Origin: an uncultured Bacteroidota bacterium
Lineage (GTDB): Bacteria; Bacteroidota; Bacteroidia; Bacteroidales; P3
DNA length: 33,203 nucleotides
Assembly: GCA_900545215.1 (NCBI GenBank)
Contig: UQXW01000021.1
Coordinates: 1-33,203, forward strand
Direction: 5' to 3'
Made by a program: the position numbers and the translations under genes. Every line of letters begins with the position of its first letter. The stretch's first letter is position 1. Of the stretch, positions 15,512 to 23,926 are shown one piece after another. Under the pieces are notes generated by a model that had not been told where the DNA came from, searched no databases, and worked only from the letters and a program-made list of their open reading frames with translations.

Positions 15512-17992
15512 TTATTTGCTGCCTTTGTTGTTGCCTGTTCCGCCTGAGGCTCTGTCGTCCATGTCATCGGACTTTATTTTGCTCAACTTCTTGTTTTGGT
15601 ACATCTTTCCGAAGTTGTATCGCAGGTTGATCGAAAACATGGTTCCCGGAATGTGGGTATTGACTGTTTGATACATATTGTTCTGGGTAAATTCGCTGCT
15701 TATGTCTCTCTTGGCAAACAAATTGTTGGCACCGATGCTTACATTCAATTTGTCGTCTTTCAAGAATGCTCTCGATAAACCGAGGTTCAAGGAATAGGAA
15801 TCGCCGTATTTGTACATCGCCCACAAGCCTCCGCTCATGTAATGACCGCTCAGAGAAAGTTTAATCTTGGCAGGGAGGGTGAAATTCACCGAAGCGAAAC
15901 ACATGTAGGAAGTATTGTTTATCTTTATTTCCGTATTCTGCTGCATGTAAGCGACATCGGTGTAATTTATCTGCCCGTAGAAGTTCACATCCAGCCATTT
16001 CGTAAGAGGGGCAACGAAGCTCAATCCAATGTTTAAGTTTTGACTTGTCGCTATATTGTCGGGACGTTCCAACGTACTACCATCAGCACCATACGGAAGA
16101 ACGACATCACTTACGAAATCGCTGCCGTAACCGTAGTTTACGCTAAGAAATGCCATGTAAAAGAGCGAATAATTCAAGCCGATATTGTGAGTGTATTGCG
16201 GTTTCAAGAAAGGATTGCCGCTACTGTAAGAATAATCAGACGCTTTTTGCAAAAACGGGTTCAGTTGGTCGTAAGAAGGGCGGGAAATCCGGTAATTGTA
16301 GCTTAGAGAAAGGCTGTTGGATTGATTGAAGTTGTGATTTATCGAAATGTTAGGGAACAAATCCGAGTATGAATTAGTATTCGTGCTGTCGCTGCCTGCC
16401 GTTTCGCCCTTTGTCTTGGTGTGTTCGAACCTCAACCCTGCCCGAAGAGAGGTATTCTTACCCAAGTTCTTGGAATAGGAAAGGTATGCGGCGATGATGT
16501 CTTCCGAAAAGAGGAAATTGTTCTGCACTCTCTCTGCCATGCTCTCGGCTTTCACGAAATCATTGTCCAAAGAGGTGAGAGCAACCTTTGCCCCTGCCTC
16601 GAAGGTACCGTATTTCAATGTCGGCTTTTGGAAATCCACCTTTGCCACAAAGGTATTATAGGAGTTCTTTACGCTGTTTTCCACAAGTTCTTTCTTGTAG
16701 ATGCTGTCGTTGGCAAGCAGAACGTAGTCCGTATATACGTTATTCATGTCATCGGAAGAGTTGATTGTTCCGCTGACGTCGAATTGCAATTTCGTTCCGA
16801 GGCTGTCGAACTTATGCAGATAAGTGCTTCCGAGCAGCAGATTGTTCGAAGAACCTTTTTTCAACGAACTGTAATCAACGCTTCTGAAGAAGCGATCGAG
16901 CGAAGGACTTTGAGATATTTTTTGTTGATACAAATAATTTTGTTCGGGTTGATTGTAGTTGTTGTATGTGGTGTAAATACCTACGGAATTATTGTCATCG
17001 ATAAGGTAATCGGCGGAAAAGGACACGTTATGACCGCCACCATTCCACAAAGATTCGTATTCCGGCGTGAAGAAACGCATTGTATCGGTCGGGCTCAAAA
17101 AAGAGTATCGGTCGGCAGTCTCAGAGGCATTGCTTTTCCAATTAGAGTAACCGTAATTAAGGCTTGTCGTCCATTTGTCATCGACATAGTTAAGGTTGAA
17201 GCCGCCTGTAAGGGACAACTCCGTATCGTAATATGCTCCTGCATTGGCAGAGCCGTTGAAACCGAAGTTTTGGTTCTTCTTCATCTTTATGTTGATGATG
17301 CCGGCGGAACCTTCCGCATCGTATTTCGCCGAAGGATTGGTGATGACTTCGAATTTTTCCACCTGCTGAGGGTTCATACCTTTAAGCATTGCCTTTATCG
17401 CTTCCCAGCCGAGCCGCATGTCTCTGCCGTTGAACTGGAACAACACGCCGCCCTGCCCGTTGAGCGTAAGATTATCGTCCTTGTCTATTGCCACTCCGGG
17501 AACCTTTCGCAGCAAATCGAAAGCCGTTACCACGGTTGCCGTTGTCGCCTCATCGACATTCATGATGAGTTTATCCGCATTCATCTCGTAGCGTTTTATC
17601 TTGGCAACCACTTTCGCCTCCTGCAATTCTTCGCTGACGGATAGCATTTTCAAATTGTACAGAAAGAGAGTATCCTGCTTGTTCGCAGCCAATTCTTTCG
17701 GGTTTATCTCGAAAGAGATATTTTCATAGCCTATATAACTTGCATGGAACACACAAGGTTCGCTTCCTTTGAGCTTCAACACGAAGAAACCTTTCTCATC
17801 GGTCGATGTACCGGTGATTGTCTTCATGCCGTCCGCATTCATCAGCACTACATTGCAGAAAGCAACAGGCTCGTTGCTTTTTTCGTCCGTTATGTTACCA
17901 ATCAACGTCAACCGATGTTGAGCTGCTGTACACAGTGTCCCCATCAGGAGAAATAATAATGGTATCCATTTTGATGGTCTTAACTCTTTCAT
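15512..17992 (-). CDS. Outer-membrane beta-barrel receptor (TonB-dependent-like)
   Basis: An 826-aa outer-membrane protein. A signal peptide ends near CTAAQ, then a carboxypeptidase-regulatory-like beta-sandwich (about 26-105), a plug-like domain (LRKVPGVAIDKDDNLTLNGQGG, NPSAKYDAEGSAGIINI) and a barrel of about 600 residues of the OMP_b-brl_3 type. The barrel appears to end at INLRYNFG, and about 30 hydrophilic residues follow, as seen in this family. No SusD partner lies next to it, so it is not a glycan-utilisation pair. It is the last gene of the YtrA-type ABC operon, and 98 bp of its 5' end overlap the 95-aa ORF. The ATG at 17992 is preferred to that at 18022 because it leaves a normal signal peptide. 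Confidence 0.85.
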   Translation of the reverse strand: MKELRPSKWIPLLFLLMGTLCTAAQHRLTLIGNITDEKSNEPVAFCNVVLMNADGMKTITGTSTDEKGFFVLKLKGSEPCVFHASYIGYENISFEINPKELAANKQDTLFLYNLKMLSVSEELQEAKVVAKIKRYEMNADKLIMNVDEATTATVVTAFDLLRKVPGVAIDKDDNLTLNGQGGVLFQFNGRDMRLGWEAIKAMLKGMNPQQVEKFEVITNPSAKYDAEGSAGIINIKMKKNQNFGFNGSANAGAYYDTELSLTGGFNLNYVDDKWTTSLNYGYSNWKSNASETADRYSFLSPTDTMRFFTPEYESLWNGGGHNVSFSADYLIDDNNSVGIYTTYNNYNQPEQNYLYQQKISQSPSLDRFFRSVDYSSLKKGSSNNLLLGSTYLHKFDSLGTKLQFDVSGTINSSDDMNNVYTDYVLLANDSIYKKELVENSVKNSYNTFVAKVDFQKPTLKYGTFEAGAKVALTSLDNDFVKAESMAERVQNNFLFSEDIIAAYLSYSKNLGKNTSLRAGLRFEHTKTKGETAGSDSTNTNSYSDLFPNISINHNFNQSNSLSLSYNYRISRPSYDQLNPFLQKASDYSYSSGNPFLKPQYTHNIGLNYSLFYMAFLSVNYGYGSDFVSDVVLPYGADGSTLERPDNIATSQNLNIGLSFVAPLTKWLDVNFYGQINYTDVAYMQQNTEIKINNTSYMCFASVNFTLPAKIKLSLSGHYMSGGLWAMYKYGDSYSLNLGLSRAFLKDDKLNVSIGANNLFAKRDISSEFTQNNMYQTVNTHIPGTMFSINLRYNFGKMYQNKKLSKIKSDDMDDRASGGTGNNKGSK

Positions 17993-18185
17993 TTTTAATT
18001 CTGTTTTTAATTGTCGATACACTTTCGTTCGGTTTCGTCAAACTTCGTCCTGCTTTTTCGGCTCTTTCGACTGCTTTGATGCCTTTGTAATCCGCTATCT
18101 TGAAAACGATATATCCCGACAGCAAAAAGGCAATGATGAAGCCGATAAGGAGCTTGGTTGTTTTTCTTACTTTCTTATAATTCAT
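17895..18185 (-). CDS. Small membrane-anchored protein (96 aa) overlapping the receptor gene
   Basis: The N-terminus is basic, followed by a single hydrophobic helix (LLIGFIIAFLLSGYIVFKI, about residues 12-30); the rest is charged and ends in an acidic STSVDVDW tail. It starts three bases after the second permease stop and runs 98 bp into the receptor gene in another frame. The tight spacing and membrane-anchor design argue that it is real. The long overlap is unusual and could reflect a late stop codon after loss of the original one. No family recognised. It parallels the 47-aa single-helix protein upstream of the second permease. Confidence 0.6.
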   Translation of the reverse strand: MNYKKVRKTTKLLIGFIIAFLLSGYIVFKIADYKGIKAVERAEKAGRSLTKPNESVSTIKNRIKNERVKTIKMDTIIISPDGDTVYSSSTSVDVDW

Positions 18186-18188
18186 TTT

Positions 18189-18911
18189 TCAGACCATTTC
18201 TTCCGTTAATCTCAAATATGCAATCACTATAAAGAACACTGCACTTATTCCGACAGCCCATGGAAGATATAAATCCATGATATTGCCGAACACATTGATG
18301 TATTCTTGTGCAAATCGGCTGTCATACCATTGCATATTCTCAGGCGAATATAGTTCCACACCGAATACCGCCACGCCGACCATGCCTACGCAAAATATTG
18401 CGAACATTTTGAGTGCCGAAAACCTCTTGAACAGCAATGAACCGAAGAATAACGCAAAGCAGAAAGCCGTTCCGATGAGCAGAAAGCCAAAATCCCAATA
18501 TTCATAGCCGAGCAACTGCTTCAACATGAAGTTCAAATCGCTTATGATGGTATTTGCTTTCAAGAAAATCAAATCTCCCACCATGAGACCTGCCAAAGAG
18601 GCTATTCCCAAAACGACAGGATACACCAACATGATGAATAAAATTTCCGCAACGTACTTCTCGAAATTGGAAGCGGGCAGAAGCAAAATCGCCGTACGCC
18701 CTTGTTTTGTTTTATACTCCCTGAAAGAAAATTGAGCGAGTATGACAAGCACTATGAAGCCGTATATAAACACAAGTGTTTCCCTTCCGAACAGTTTAGG
18801 CGTCAAGACGCCGATTGCGAACAGTACAACGAAAAGATAAAGCAGGTCTTTGAAATAAAGCATGCACATTCTTTTCAACACAAGCAACATTCTCTTCAAA
18901 TTAAATTCCAT
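18189..18911 (-). CDS. ABC transporter permease, second copy
   Basis: A 240-aa integral membrane protein with six predicted helices, a basic N-terminus (MEFNLKRMLLVLKRM) and the motif LLLPASNFEKYVAE near residue 77. The same motif (LLLPATALEKYMC) occurs in the other permease at 19439-20128, so the two are paralogues and could form a heterodimer around the ATPase. The fold resembles ABC-2 type exporters. It starts five bases after the 47-aa protein. Confidence 0.75.
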   Translation of the reverse strand: MEFNLKRMLLVLKRMCMLYFKDLLYLFVVLFAIGVLTPKLFGRETLVFIYGFIVLVILAQFSFREYKTKQGRTAILLLPASNFEKYVAEILFIMLVYPVVLGIASLAGLMVGDLIFLKANTIISDLNFMLKQLLGYEYWDFGFLLIGTAFCFALFFGSLLFKRFSALKMFAIFCVGMVGVAVFGVELYSPENMQWYDSRFAQEYINVFGNIMDLYLPWAVGISAVFFIVIAYLRLTEEMV

Positions 18912-18916
18912 ATCCG

Positions 18917-19060
18917 TTATTTGTTTTGATGATTTGCCGGCAAAGCCTTGGCGTTACAATTTATTGCTTCGGTTTGTGCCACTTTCATTGCACCGATTGT
19001 GGCAATTATCATTAAGATAACGAAGCCCAAAGTCAACTTCGTACTGAGTCTTACTTTCAT
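18917..19060 (-). CDS. Tiny membrane protein (47 aa)
   Basis: A short frame begins with the ATG at 19060, five bases after the GntR stop, and ends five bases before the second permease. Its product (MKVRLSTKLTLGFVILMIIA at the start) has one hydrophobic helix at about residues 9-27 and a polar tail with a single Cys. It fills the gap between genes almost exactly, which supports it as a real member of the operon. It may be a small transporter subunit. No family known to me. Confidence 0.6.
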   Translation of the reverse strand: MKVRLSTKLTLGFVILMIIATIGAMKVAQTEAINCNAKALPANHQNK

Positions 19061-19065
19061 ATTGT

Positions 19066-19437
19066 CTATTGTTTATTCGTTTTGTTATACTCTTCATATA
19101 ATTCCGATACCTCTTCCATGCTTATGGACAGCTGGTTCATCGCTCTGAACACGACAGGCAGGTATTGCCCCGTGAATTGTTGCCGTCTCAATTCGAGAAT
19201 AAGCCCGACCGCCTCAACGGATACAAAATATCCCAATCCTCTTTTGTTGTATATTATTCCCTTGTTGGTCAACCATTCGTACGACTTCAAGACCGTATTC
19301 GGATTAACCTCGCAATCGGCAGCCAACTCTCTCACCGAGGGTATGCGACTGTCGGTTTGAAATTTGTTATCCAAAATCTCATCGCATATCTTGAAAGCAA
19401 GCTGTTGGAAAATCGGAGTTTGTGATTGCATTATCAT
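19066..19437 (-). CDS. GntR-family regulator, YtrA subfamily
   Basis: A 123-aa regulator. The winged helix fills residues 1-75 (IFQQLAFKICDEIL, then RIPSVRELAADCEVNPNTVLKSYEWLTNKGIIYNKRGLGYF). Only a short helical tail follows (about 50 residues), as in the YtrA subfamily, which represses its own ABC transporter operon. It starts one base after the first permease stop; a second ATG two codons later is also possible. A matching operator (AGTGTA, 12 bp, TACACT) covers the operon's start site at 21003-21026, so autoregulation is strongly suggested. Confidence 0.88.
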   Translation of the reverse strand: MIMQSQTPIFQQLAFKICDEILDNKFQTDSRIPSVRELAADCEVNPNTVLKSYEWLTNKGIIYNKRGLGYFVSVEAVGLILELRRQQFTGQYLPVVFRAMNQLSISMEEVSELYEEYNKTNKQ

Positions 19438-19438
19438 A

Positions 19439-20128
19439 TTACGCCCTTTTCTCTTTCAATCCTAAATATGCCAAGCCCAAGAAAACTGGTATCATTATTG
19501 CAAATGCCCATGTCCAAAAGGTGTACATAGTATTCTGAAACACATCAGCACAAGCATTATTATCAATTGTAATTTTTGTGATGACAAACTCTTTATATTC
19601 TTCGTATAGGAACAATAAAATTCCTATCAAGTAAAGGAACAATACTCCTCCCAACGGTACACATACGGATAGATAACACATAATACTTACACATACTCCA
19701 CATGTTAACAAAGTCCTCTCGGGATTTTTCCAAAACCAATCGCTTAATACATTAAATGTTTCCAAGTTATGCACGTTGTGCTGGTATCCTATGTAAATCC
19801 CTGTTTGCGTTATAATACCAACGAAAAAAGGAACGCAAACTCCACTGATAAAAAGTGAACACATATATTTTTCCAAAGCCGTTGCAGGCAATAAAAGAAA
19901 GTTCTTTCTCTCTTTTCGCATCATAAGCTCCGGAAAGAAAGATAGTGCAGTAACCATGTACAACAACATGGTTACCAATATTACCAGACCATCATGATCG
20001 TCATCATCTTGCCAACCCATGTAAATCCCAAATAGAAAACACAAAATAAGAATTAAACAGATCATGCATTGATAACTGTAAAAGTATCTTCTCATCAATG
20101 CGAAAAATCGCTTGAAACTGAATTCCAT
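19439..20128 (-). CDS. ABC transporter permease, first copy
   Basis: A 229-aa membrane protein with six predicted helices, starting MEFSFKRFFALMRRYFYSY as the second permease starts MEFNLKRMLLVLKRM. It shares LLLPATALEKYMC with that paralogue. It lies 10 bp after the ATPase gene and is followed at once by the GntR gene. The sequence is more AT-rich than its neighbours, possibly from faster divergence. Likely an ABC-2-type export subunit; substrate unknown. Confidence 0.75.
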   Translation of the reverse strand: MEFSFKRFFALMRRYFYSYQCMICLILILCFLFGIYMGWQDDDDHDGLVILVTMLLYMVTALSFFPELMMRKERKNFLLLPATALEKYMCSLFISGVCVPFFVGIITQTGIYIGYQHNVHNLETFNVLSDWFWKNPERTLLTCGVCVSIMCYLSVCVPLGGVLFLYLIGILLFLYEEYKEFVITKITIDNNACADVFQNTMYTFWTWAFAIMIPVFLGLAYLGLKEKRA

Positions 20129-20138
20129 CTCCTACCTC

Positions 20139-20987
20139 CTATTCCGTTTTTGCTGGAAACAATTCTTTGAATCTTGTTTTGTTGGAAAACACTGCATTGA
20201 ACAGCAACTCTATGTCAAGATTGCTTTCCCTGTGTTCCGTGTTCTCTTTCACAATCTGCAAACCGCCCAAGGAGTCTTCCGAATATAGCAGTTTTTCGTT
20301 GGCAGGCATTTTGTCCGTAAGCCCGAAGTATATTTTGTCGCATATTTCCGCACTCGTGGCATTGAGCAACACATTCGTCTGATCAAGAATCAAGACCGAA
20401 TCGATAAGATTGTGCAAATCCCTCACCTGATGCGTCGAGATGATTATGCAACTCTCATCCGTCATTGCCCGAAGCATTACTTTCCTGAACTGACTCTTTG
20501 AAGGAATGTCAAGTCCGTTCGTCGGCTCGTCGAGCAGCATCAGTTTGCAACGGCATGCAAGACCGAATGCAATGAGAACTTTTTTCCTCGTTCCGTATGA
20601 GAGTTTGTCCAAGCGTTGTTTGATGTCCTCGATTTCAAAGTCCGTAAGATAGGAAAGGAAGTTCTCTTTCGAGAAATCGGGATAGAAAACCGAATTTACT
20701 TTGAGAAACTTCTCTATCGTCAACTTCGAATCATACAAATCTTCCGACAAGAAGAACATATTGCTCAAAAAAGCCACCTTTCTTTGCGAAGGGACGAACT
20801 CTTTCACCATTATCGTGCCTTTGTCTGGGAATTGCAAGCCGGCAATCAGTTTCAAAAGGGTTGTTTTGCCGATGCCGTTCTTGCCGAGCAGCCCGTGAAT
20901 GTATCCTTGCTTCAATTCAAGATTTACATTCTGCAAAACAGGTTTGTTTCTCTTATACCCGAAAGTCAAATCTTTAATCTCAATCAT
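20139..20987 (-). CDS. ABC transporter ATP-binding protein
   Basis: A 282-aa ATPase. Walker A GKNGIGKT is at 35-42, the signature is LSYGT at 129-133 (canonical LSGGQ altered at two positions), Walker B is LMLLDE at 149-154 and the switch histidine is H185 in STHQ. About 60 C-terminal residues follow the ATPase core. It is the first gene of the operon and probably energises both permeases. YtrA-type operons in other bacteria respond to cell-wall-active peptides or antibiotics, so a role in envelope stress or export is plausible but not shown. Confidence 0.92.
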   Translation of the reverse strand: MIEIKDLTFGYKRNKPVLQNVNLELKQGYIHGLLGKNGIGKTTLLKLIAGLQFPDKGTIMVKEFVPSQRKVAFLSNMFFLSEDLYDSKLTIEKFLKVNSVFYPDFSKENFLSYLTDFEIEDIKQRLDKLSYGTRKKVLIAFGLACRCKLMLLDEPTNGLDIPSKSQFRKVMLRAMTDESCIIISTHQVRDLHNLIDSVLILDQTNVLLNATSAEICDKIYFGLTDKMPANEKLLYSEDSLGGLQIVKENTEHRESNLDIELLFNAVFSNKTRFKELFPAKTE

Positions 20988-21002
20988 CTCTTATACTGTT
21001 TT

Positions 21003-21026
21003 AGTGTATTAGTGCAATAGTACACT
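21003..21026. promoter_or_regulatory. YtrA-type GntR operator
   Basis: AGTGTA (21003-21008) and TACACT (21021-21026) form an inverted repeat with a 12-bp, itself nearly palindromic, spacer. The B. subtilis YtrA site is AGTGTA, 13 bp, TACACT. The element lies directly downstream of the -7 box at 21027-21035, over the expected transcription start of the ABC operon, an ideal place for repression by the operon's own GntR protein. Confidence 0.8.
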
Positions 21027-21058
21027 GCAAAGGTAATACGATTTCGCAAATCTGCAAC
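21027..21058 (-). promoter_or_regulatory. Promoter of the ABC operon
   Basis: On the minus strand TACCTTTGC (21035-21027) is a perfect -7 element. The -33 position, 19 nt upstream, reads GTTG (21058-21055), a weak match. It touches the YtrA-like operator. Confidence 0.6.
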
Positions 21059-21291
21059 AATAAAAAGAAGAAAAATTTTCAAGTCTCATGGCAAGCATTG
21101 ACTTTCAAACAATTATCAAAACACACTTTCGATAGGTTGCATGGCAAGAATGGTTTGATGAAAGGACTTTCTTGTCGGTTTTTCAAGGTTTTGTATGTGG
21201 TGTTTCGAATGTGTTATGCCTTGAAAAGAGATAAGAACACGTCGTCTCGTCAATGAAAATCGGTAGAAATTGCGATCTAACTCTCTGAAAT

Positions 21292-21323
21292 TTGGTTTGA
21301 ACGGGATTTCTTGCTACCTTTGC
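21292..21323 (+). promoter_or_regulatory. Promoter of the T9SS repeat protein
   Basis: TTTG (21292-21295), 19 nt, TACCTTTGC (21315-21323). It overlaps the alternative TTG start at 21311, which shows that translation starts at the ATG at 21353. Confidence 0.7.
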
Positions 21324-21352
21324 AAATGTTTAACGATAAAGCAACAACAATT

Positions 21353-23710
21353 ATGAAGAGACTGTTACTTTCTATGTGCGGCATATTGCTGACAAGTGTA
21401 CTTACCGCACAAACTTTCACTTTTGAGGGACTGAAGTATTGGGTAATTGATAATAATTCGGTGAAAGTTGCTCAACAAGACAGTTCAGCTATTTCCGGCA
21501 CTGTGAATATTCCTTCCGCTGTAACCTACAATAACAATACGTATAGCGTTACTGCTATCGGAAATTATGCGTTTATTGTGTGTACAAGCTTAACTTCCGT
21601 TACCATTCCGAACAGCATTACTTCTATCGGACAGGGAGCGTTTTTTGGTTGCAGCGGTTTGACTTCGATAAGCATTCCGAACAGCGTTACTTCTATCGGA
21701 GCGGAGGCGTTTCGTTCTTGCAGTTTTGTGTCGGTTACCATTCCGAACAGTGTTACTTCTATCGGAAGTCATGCGTTTATCAAATGCAGAAACTTAACTT
21801 CGGTTACCATTCCGAACAGTGTTACTTCTATCGATAAATATACGTTTTGGGGTTGCAGCGGTTTGACTTCTGTCAAATGCTTGACAGTAACGCCGCCTTC
21901 CCTCGATTCTTCTGCTTTCATCGGCGTTGGTTCGACCTGCACTTTGACAGTACCGTGCGGAACTATTGACGCTTATGAAGGGAGCTATTGGAATACGGTT
22001 TTCGCAGGACGTATTTCCGAGGATACGCCTTTTGAACTTAACGTTTCGTCGAGCGATACAACCTTCGGTATTGTGGGAATAAGTTCGGGAGAAAACTGTC
22101 CGGAGAAGGTATTGACAGCCACTCCTGTTTCTTGTTATCATTTTACTGCGTGGAACGATGGCAGTACAGATAACCCTCGCACGATTACGGTAACGCAGGA
22201 TACAACTTTCACGGCGAACTTTGAAAGAAACATTTCTCGTCAAGAGATTTACGATGCAATTTGCGAAGGAACTACCTACGACTTTCATGGCAGAGACCTG
22301 ACGCAGGCGGGAACATATAGCGATACTTTGCAAACAATAAACGGTTGCGACAGCGTAATAGTTCTTACCTTGTCAGTCAATCCTGTTGCCACCACTCCGC
22401 TTTCAGCAACGATATGCAGTAACGAGGCCTACGTCTTCCATGGCAGAGACCTGACGCAGGCTGGAACATATAGCGATACATTGCAAACAATAAACGGTTG
22501 CGACAGTGTAATCGTTCTTACCTTGTCAGTCAACCCTGTTGCCTCCACTCCGCTTTCAGCAACGATATGCAGTAACGAAACCTACGACTTTCACGGCAGA
22601 GACCTGACGCAGGCAGGAACATATAGCGATACATTGCAAACAATAAACGGTTGCGACAGTGTAATAGTTCTTACCTTGTCAGTCAACCATGTTGCCACCA
22701 CTCCGCTTTCAGCAACGATATGCAGTAACGAGGCCTACGACTTCCATGGCAGAGACCTGACGCAGGCGGGAACATATAGCGATACTTTGCAAACAATAAA
22801 CGGTTGCGACAGTGTAATCGTTCTTACCTTGTCAGTCAACCATGTTTATCATGATACCATAAATGCAGAAATCTGCGAGGGCAGTGTTTATACGGAGAAC
22901 GGCTTTAATGTCAACGAAGCAGGTACATATACTCAAACATTGCAAACCATCAATGGTTGCGACAGTATCATTACGCTTAATCTTACGGTTAATTCGGCTT
23001 TGACAAGTATCATCGATGCTGAAATCTGCGAGGGAACGACTTATTCTGAGAACGGGTTTGAACAGAGTGAAGCCGGAACATATACGCAGACCTTGCAAAC
23101 TTCCAATGGTTGTGATAGTATAGTAACATTGAACCTTTCGATGAAACCCAACTCAACGACGACATTCACGGCAACCGTGTGCGAAGGTACGGTTTACACG
23201 GAGAACGGTTTCAACGCAAGCGAGACAGGAATATATACGAGAACCATGGAAAGTGCAAACGGTTGCGACAGTACAATAACGCTCGACCTTACTGTTAATC
23301 CTTCTTACCAAATCGGAGTTCTGGCGATAATCAACAGGGGTGAGACTTATACGAACTTTGGCTTCAACGAAAGTGAAGCCGGAACATATACGCAGCACCT
23401 GCAAACGGTAGATGGTTGCGACAGTACAATAATGTTGACGCTTGTGGTAATGATGTCGTTGGACGATGCAACTGTAGATGAAAAAGCATTCATATTTTAT
23501 CCCAATCCTGCGAAAGATTTCGTCATTTTGGAGTTCGAGACGTTGCATGAAAGTGAGCGAGTGCAGATATTCGATATAAGAGGCAGAAGAGTGAAAACTG
23601 CGGAAGCAGGGGCAGGAAAGAAGCAAATGCAGATAGATGTCAGCGATTTGTCGGAAGGAACATATATAATAAGGTTCGGAAATGTTGCGAAAAAATTGAT
23701 TGTCGAGTAG
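21353..23710 (+). CDS. T9SS-exported protein with BspA-type LRRs and C-terminal sorting domain
   Basis: A 785-aa predicted surface or secreted protein. A signal peptide (cut after SVLTAQ) is followed by five LRR_5/BspA-type repeats of about 23 residues (roughly 80-175; IPNSVTSIG repeated) and a segment ending HFTAWNDGSTDNPRTITV, like an InlB/Flg_new repeat. Then come eight repeats of about 51 residues (roughly 300-705; GTYSDTLQTINGCDS pattern, each with two Cys). The last 70 residues are a type A T9SS sorting domain (FYPNPAKDFVILEFE, QIFDIRGRRV, LSEGTYIIRF). It would cross the outer membrane by T9SS and be released or anchored. BspA-type LRRs often bind host or bacterial partners. The first four of the eight repeats are nearly identical in DNA, a sign of recent expansion. 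Confidence 0.9.
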   Translation: MKRLLLSMCGILLTSVLTAQTFTFEGLKYWVIDNNSVKVAQQDSSAISGTVNIPSAVTYNNNTYSVTAIGNYAFIVCTSLTSVTIPNSITSIGQGAFFGCSGLTSISIPNSVTSIGAEAFRSCSFVSVTIPNSVTSIGSHAFIKCRNLTSVTIPNSVTSIDKYTFWGCSGLTSVKCLTVTPPSLDSSAFIGVGSTCTLTVPCGTIDAYEGSYWNTVFAGRISEDTPFELNVSSSDTTFGIVGISSGENCPEKVLTATPVSCYHFTAWNDGSTDNPRTITVTQDTTFTANFERNISRQEIYDAICEGTTYDFHGRDLTQAGTYSDTLQTINGCDSVIVLTLSVNPVATTPLSATICSNEAYVFHGRDLTQAGTYSDTLQTINGCDSVIVLTLSVNPVASTPLSATICSNETYDFHGRDLTQAGTYSDTLQTINGCDSVIVLTLSVNHVATTPLSATICSNEAYDFHGRDLTQAGTYSDTLQTINGCDSVIVLTLSVNHVYHDTINAEICEGSVYTENGFNVNEAGTYTQTLQTINGCDSIITLNLTVNSALTSIIDAEICEGTTYSENGFEQSEAGTYTQTLQTSNGCDSIVTLNLSMKPNSTTTFTATVCEGTVYTENGFNASETGIYTRTMESANGCDSTITLDLTVNPSYQIGVLAIINRGETYTNFGFNESEAGTYTQHLQTVDGCDSTIMLTLVVMMSLDDATVDEKAFIFYPNPAKDFVILEFETLHESERVQIFDIRGRRVKTAEAGAGKKQMQIDVSDLSEGTYIIRFGNVAKKLIVE
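21595..21880 (+). repeat. LRR-encoding short tandem repeats
   Basis: The word ATTCCGAACAG recurs at 21605, 21674, 21740 and 21809, so the period is 69, 66 and 69 bp (23 or 22 residues). It encodes the IPNSVTSIG turns of the BspA-type LRRs. Confidence 0.85.
22273..22845 (+). repeat. Four near-identical 153-bp tandem repeats
   Basis: The word CAGAGACCTGACGCAGG recurs at 22291, 22444, 22597 and 22750, an exact 153-bp period (51 codons, in frame). Copies differ by a few bases, such as GAGGCC/GAAACC and CCT/CAT. Four diverged copies of the same protein unit follow to about 23450. Confidence 0.9.
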
Positions 23711-23875
23711 GTGTGGTATCAAAGTCCTTTTCCGTGTCAGGCGAATGTGCTTATCATATGTTCCATACATTATTTATATGTGCAGATACGGCTTGCGGGC
23801 TTATTTCTTTGGAAGAATGGCTTCGCAGAGGTAATTTTTAACATCGCCGATATTTCGTGTTTTTCGTGGAATGTA

Positions 23876-23884
23876 TATCTTTGC
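23876..23884 (+). promoter_or_regulatory. Probable promoter of the DUF362 gene
   Basis: TATCTTTGC matches the -7 consensus about 43 bp before the ATG. The -33 region 19 nt upstream reads TTTC, one base off. No terminator hairpin is obvious between 23711 and here. Confidence 0.45.
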
Positions 23885-23926
23885 GGCTGAATTTGAAGAA
23901 ACAATAAAACAAAACCGTAGAATCAG

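Larger units (their letters stand above)
20988..21352. other. Divergent intergenic region
   Basis: About 365 bp between the ABC operon and the T9SS protein. It contains the YtrA-like operator and promoter on the minus strand and the plus-strand promoter at 21292-21323. The middle (about 21060-21290) shows nothing I can name. Confidence 0.6.

Noticed and set aside
16421..17644. Plus-strand open frame of 407 codons opposite the barrel receptor
   Set aside because: The receptor on the other strand has clear plug and barrel motifs; the plus frame is a long shadow without recognisable sequence.
22273..22845. Regular repeats as a possible CRISPR array
   Set aside because: The 153-bp units are in frame, contiguous without spacers, and encode a protein repeat inside a long gene.
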